Assembly: GCA_905214955.1 (NCBI GenBank) | Contig: CAJMON010000094.1 | Span: 1 to 10,028 of the forward strand | Length of the DNA stretch: 10,028 nt | Origin: an uncultured bacterium | GTDB taxonomy: Bacteria > Bacillota > Clostridia > Lachnospirales > Lachnospiraceae | Direction: 5' to 3' | Part shown: positions 7,249-10,028 of the stretch, one piece after another | How positions within the stretch are numbered: position 1 is the stretch's first letter | Layout: each line of letters begins with the position of its first letter | Notes under the pieces: model-generated | What the model saw: the letters and a program-made list of their open reading frames with translations, nothing else | Told to the model about the DNA's origin: nothing | Databases searched by the model: none | Position numbers and translations under genes: made by a program

Positions 7249-9528
7249 TTAAGAATTGTTCCGGTAATCTGTCGGGTTCATTCCGGTTACCCGTTTAAAC
7301 GCCCGGCAGAAAGAATTGGAAGAAGTGTATCCAACCATTTCAGAGATTTCTTTGGTTTTCAGGCTGCTTTCCCGCAGCAGCTCCTGTGCCTTTTGAATTC
7401 TGACCTGTTCCACGTAGGTAGAGAAATTGATTCCCGTACTTTGCTTAAAGATGGAAGAAATATAGTATTCATTCATATGGAAGGCATCTGCTGTTGTAGT
7501 CAGTGTAAGATCCGGGTCTCTGTAATTCAGGTTAATGTAGGCAGTCAGGGCAGATGCTTCTACAGACGGATGAAGGGTTTTGTTAGCCAATGCCGCGCAG
7601 TACAGATAAACAGACTGTGTAATCCGGATCTGTTCCAGAATATTTTTTCCGTGGCTGCTTTCCAGCTTTCGAATCATTTTTTCCTGTTCCTCCTGCTCCG
7701 GTTTGAGTTTATCCAGTATGCGCAGAAAAGAGATCTGCAGCTCGCCGATAATCAGGTATTGAACATATGCAGACAGATCCTCCCGGATAAAAACATTGCG
7801 GAACAGCTCTTCCAGGTGGTCATGAACGCCCTTCTCATTGCCGGTCAGGATGTCACGCTCCAAAATTTTTGCGATCTCCGCAGAAGGATACTCGGTCAGA
7901 ACATTTTCCAGATCTGGAACCCAGCAGATGGGCTCAGTCTGGGGAGAGGAGGTCATTTTATACAGCAGTGTCGTTTTGGTATAGGCATTTCTGATTTCGT
8001 CGAGCCGTGTGACACAGGGACCTCCATATACCTGTACAGGAAACGGAAACGCTTCAGGTATTTTGGCAAGTATACCGGACAGAAGCTGAAGGGTATAAGC
8101 ACGGTATTGCGAAGCCTTTTGTTGCGGAACAGAAAAAATGCAGACAAGAGCATCGTTTCCGGTATGTACGGCGGCGGCTTTCGGAATAGAAAGTTCAATC
8201 ATTTCCTGTAGGGACAGAAGATAGGCATCCGGCAGAGGATCAGGCTGGTACTGGGAAGGATCCGCATTCGGAATCAGCTGGAAGATTACAGTCCAGAATA
8301 CGCTTCCTTCACAGGGAAAAGAAAGCATAGCCGCATCTTGCCTGAGTTCCTCTTCCGACTCCATATTGCCGTACAGAAGTCGGTTATAGAATGCATTTTT
8401 AATCAGCGGTTTTTGCGCTTCCAGTTCAAGAGTGAGCTCGCGATTGGCAGAGGTAAGCTTTCTGTTGGAATTTTCACTCTGTGCCACCTCTGAGAGGAGG
8501 TTGGTCAGTGGTTTTGCACTTTTCCTGGAAAGAAACAGACTGATACCGCCGCCTACCAGCAGAGCGCAGGTCAGAAAGAAAAAGAACTGAAGTACCATCG
8601 ATGTAAGCCTTGTATCTGCCTGGGAGGCAGGCTGGAAGGAGTAATAGGTCATATGGCTGGAACGGGAGGTACAGCGCAGACACAGATAAGACTTCCCGTG
8701 AAAACGGATGCGCTGACTGTCCGGTTTTTCCAGAGAAAGAGAAAGCAGATCGAGCGTCTCGGCCTCGGTCAGCCCTGATGGGGCGGCAGATTGATACAGA
8801 ATTTTTCCGCTGCTGTTCTGAATAAATTGTATTCCATCTGAGGATAGGGGAGAAAGCAGCTGCTCCAGCGCGTCCTTTTTGATATAGATTAAAAGGCGGC
8901 TTCGGTCGCCGAAGGAAAAGTACAGCAAAGGCTTGGTGTAGGGAATCAGTTCTGTTTTCTGGTTATTATGTCCGGGAAGGATATATTCCTGCATTTCCCC
9001 CAGCTCATAGCCGCCCAGTGTCTGCTCGGAGAACCAGCCAAGCCACTCAGAATATTCTGAAAACCGGGTGCTTCTCATGTACAGCTCATAGAAGTCCTGA
9101 AATGTATAGGCAACGTTGTGGTTAATAACCATCTGACTGTTGTCAAAGTACAAAAAGTATCCCAAAATATACTCTTCCAGAAAGGAGGTGTCCAGCAGAC
9201 TGTTTTGAACATCGATGATTTTGTAGGTATTGTTGTATCCAAAGCCGTTGGTATAATTGGTAAATGCGGAGACTTTTTCATTACTCAAAATCAGATCAGA
9301 AAAGCCGTCAATTTCATCAAAAAGGGTGTCAATTGTAGCTGTGCAGCCCTCTAACTCCTTCTGCGTTTTCTCCCATCCGTCGTTCCATACTGCGGAAAGT
9401 ACACTGAAGCTGTAGGCGGCGAACAGCAGAGAAGAAATAAGAAGCACCAAAAAATAGGTTTTGAAATAATATACGAGAATTTTTCCTTTTTTTGCTTCCC
9501 GTATGATAGACATAAGATTGTTTTCCAT
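7249..9528 (-). CDS. Membrane-anchored AraC-family sensor-regulator
   Basis: This is a 759-residue one-component sensor that joins an extracellular sensing region to a DNA-binding domain. Two membrane segments, about residues 24-47 and 309-334, bracket a roughly 260-residue outside domain (48-308) that may be Cache-like. After TM2 a short HAMP-like or coiled linker (335-372) leads to a cytoplasmic middle region (about 378-650) that I do not assign. The C-terminus (660-757) is a clear AraC/HTH_18 double helix-turn-helix: LTTTADAFHMNEYYISSIFK (676-695) and EISEMVGYTSSNSFCRAFKR (727-746), ending GMNPTDYR. The start at ATG 9528 follows GGAGGT at good spacing. The architecture matches YtdP/YesS-like regulators, which typically sit beside LplABC-type transporter genes. 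It probably activates the operon downstream. The inducer is unknown. Confidence 0.92.
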   Translation of the reverse strand: MENNLMSIIREAKKGKILVYYFKTYFLVLLISSLLFAAYSFSVLSAVWNDGWEKTQKELEGCTATIDTLFDEIDGFSDLILSNEKVSAFTNYTNGFGYNNTYKIIDVQNSLLDTSFLEEYILGYFLYFDNSQMVINHNVAYTFQDFYELYMRSTRFSEYSEWLGWFSEQTLGGYELGEMQEYILPGHNNQKTELIPYTKPLLYFSFGDRSRLLIYIKKDALEQLLSPLSSDGIQFIQNSSGKILYQSAAPSGLTEAETLDLLSLSLEKPDSQRIRFHGKSYLCLRCTSRSSHMTYYSFQPASQADTRLTSMVLQFFFFLTCALLVGGGISLFLSRKSAKPLTNLLSEVAQSENSNRKLTSANRELTLELEAQKPLIKNAFYNRLLYGNMESEEELRQDAAMLSFPCEGSVFWTVIFQLIPNADPSQYQPDPLPDAYLLSLQEMIELSIPKAAAVHTGNDALVCIFSVPQQKASQYRAYTLQLLSGILAKIPEAFPFPVQVYGGPCVTRLDEIRNAYTKTTLLYKMTSSPQTEPICWVPDLENVLTEYPSAEIAKILERDILTGNEKGVHDHLEELFRNVFIREDLSAYVQYLIIGELQISFLRILDKLKPEQEEQEKMIRKLESSHGKNILEQIRITQSVYLYCAALANKTLHPSVEASALTAYINLNYRDPDLTLTTTADAFHMNEYYISSIFKQSTGINFSTYVEQVRIQKAQELLRESSLKTKEISEMVGYTSSNSFCRAFKRVTGMNPTDYRNNS

Positions 9529-9544
9529 AGAAACCTCCGGTAAT

Positions 9545-9560
9545 CTGAGGGATATCTCAG
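9545..9560. repeat. Short inverted repeat in the regulator leader
   Basis: CTGAG and CTCAG flank the six bases GGATAT, between the candidate regulator promoter and its ribosome binding site. It could be a small leader hairpin or an operator. It is short, so function is uncertain. Confidence 0.25.
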
Positions 9561-9578
9561 CTGAAAGTTGTTAGGATC

Positions 9579-9607
9579 AGTTTACCATGATTTAAAAGAT
9601 TCCACAA
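9579..9607 (-). promoter_or_regulatory. Candidate promoter of the regulator gene
   Basis: On the minus strand TTGTGG (9607-9602) and TAAACT (9584-9579) are 17 bases apart, with TGG giving an extended -10. Both boxes are imperfect (3 and 4 of 6 matches). The position, about 50 bases upstream of ATG 9528, is suitable. Confidence 0.35.
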
Positions 9608-9743
9608 CCACATTTCTTTTTTCGTATCAAGGAATTGACCGTCATGCAGACAGAGCTGCATTTTTTACTGATCGTTGCTCAAAGTAACATTTGGAATTGC
9701 CGTACACAGGGCTTTTTGATATACTGCTTCAAAGAAGTTATAA

Positions 9744-9914
9744 AAACAGGAGGATCGGAAGGGCGCAGAAGCGCTTGCCGATATCCGGAATGTAGATGGA
9801 AAGATAGGAGAACAAGGATTAGCGAATATTCTTACAGAAATTTTTTTCAGGAATTGTACAGGAAGCAGGGACAGAAATAAGCATCCAGTGCCTGTCCCCG
9901 GCAAAAAAGTATAA
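9744..9914 (+). pseudogene. Coding-like remnant ending in the dispersed repeat, unrecognised
   Basis: This is a 56-codon open frame that begins after a TAA (9741-9743) and ends at TAA 9912-9914. It includes EALADIRNVDGKIGEQG and NILTEIFF, which have the composition of a real amphipathic protein segment. There is no ATG, GTG or TTG start near the AGGAGG at 9748-9753, and the last residues are read from the repeat at 9882-9908. It may be the remains of a gene cut by the repeat. I do not recognise the family, and chance is a real alternative. Confidence 0.2.
9882..9908 (+). repeat. Dispersed short repeat, copy 2
   Basis: CATCCAGTGCCTGTCCCC, then GGC and six A, matches 68-95 with one mismatch over 27 bases in the same orientation. 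Upstream, GGGACAG (9868-9874) is the inverted complement of CTGTCCC (9892-9898), so this copy can form a 7-bp stem-loop like REP-type elements. No transposase gene is visible in the window. Confidence 0.6.
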
Positions 9915-9947
9915 ACTTTATAAAAGTTCTATAAACAAAAGTTTATA
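9910..9947. repeat. AT-rich 10-bp inverted repeat, operator-like
   Basis: TATAAACTTT (9910-9919) and AAAGTTTATA (9938-9947) are perfect inverted repeats with an 18-base spacer that contains another TATAAAC (9930-9936). The AT-rich arms resemble a repressor operator or promoter region for a gene to the right. No gene is in view to confirm this. Confidence 0.4.
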
Positions 9948-9963
9948 TTTTGTGCAGAGGAGT

Positions 9964-10002
9964 CTGAGCAGCGGCACGAGAGGGCAGCGTGTTACTGCTC
10001 AG
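9964..10002. repeat. 8-bp inverted repeat near the right edge
   Basis: CTGAGCAG (9964-9971) and CTGCTCAG (9995-10002) can form a stem around a 23-base GC-rich loop. It may be part of a structured 5' leader of a gene beyond the window. There is no T tract directly after it, so it is not a simple terminator. Confidence 0.35.
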
Positions 10003-10028
10003 CTCAACTTATCAAGAGAGTGAAAAAA

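Larger units (their letters stand above)
9529..10028. other. 500-base stretch without a convincing intact gene
   Basis: This stretch holds the regulator promoter, a coding-like remnant at 9744-9914, the second dispersed repeat at 9882-9908 and two inverted repeats at 9910-9947 and 9964-10002. An 81-codon plus-strand frame at 9635-9880 starts with TTG and has no ribosome binding site or recognisable motif, so I do not call it a gene. The final ~120 bases look like a control region for something beyond the window edge. Confidence 0.6.

Noticed and set aside
7246..8211. 321-codon plus-strand open frame opposite the regulator
   Set aside because: It is antisense to the conserved AraC DNA-binding domain, has no good ribosome binding site and no recognisable domain.
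9635..9880. 81-codon plus-strand open frame starting with TTG
   Set aside because: It lacks a ribosome binding site and recognisable motifs, and a different frame over 9744-9914 looks more protein-like.
10008..10028. CTTATCAAGAGAG at the window end resembles the 5' start of a SAM-I (S-box) riboswitch
   Set aside because: The next bases are TGAAAAAA rather than the conserved GG-GGAGGGA segment, and the window stops there, so the match is only about 13 bases.

Overview
The window looks like chromosome of a gut-type clostridial Firmicute, most likely Lachnospiraceae. This rests on moderate GC content, strong AGGAGG-type ribosome binding sites, Rho-independent terminators, and a carbohydrate locus of the LplABC/YtcQP kind under a membrane-bound AraC-type sensor. 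The species cannot be named from sequence alone.

Layout, left to right. Bases 1-525 hold the C-terminal remnant of a type-B carboxylesterase, broken at a short dispersed repeat (68-95). A small DUF2164 gene (522-821) is coupled to it and carries an apparent one-base frameshift near its 3' end. A strong bidirectional hairpin terminator (796-819) separates these plus-strand genes from a converging minus-strand carbohydrate locus.

In transcription order (right to left) the locus has five genes. First is a two-TM AraC-family sensor-regulator (9528-7249) with its own terminator. Then comes a regulatory intergenic region with a candidate promoter, a CcpA-type cre site and three direct-repeat candidate operators. 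The operon follows: permease 1 (6984-6052), permease 2 (6041-5139), a secreted solute-binding protein (5083-3359) and a cytoplasmic GH95-like six-hairpin glycosidase (3319-824). No ATPase is encoded here; transporters of this class usually share an MsmX/UgpC-type ATPase encoded elsewhere.

Proposed logic: the membrane sensor detects an extracellular glycan-derived signal and activates the operon. The binding protein and two permeases import an oligosaccharide, and the glycosidase trims it in the cytoplasm. The substrate is unknown; GH95 relatives act on alpha-L-fucosides and alpha-galactosides, but this enzyme is divergent.

The last ~500 bases (9529-10028) hold no convincing intact gene. They contain the regulator promoter, a coding-like remnant, a second copy of the dispersed repeat (9882-9908) and two inverted repeats that may belong to the control region of a gene beyond the window. 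I see no tRNA, rRNA, CRISPR array, intact transposase or clear new defence system.
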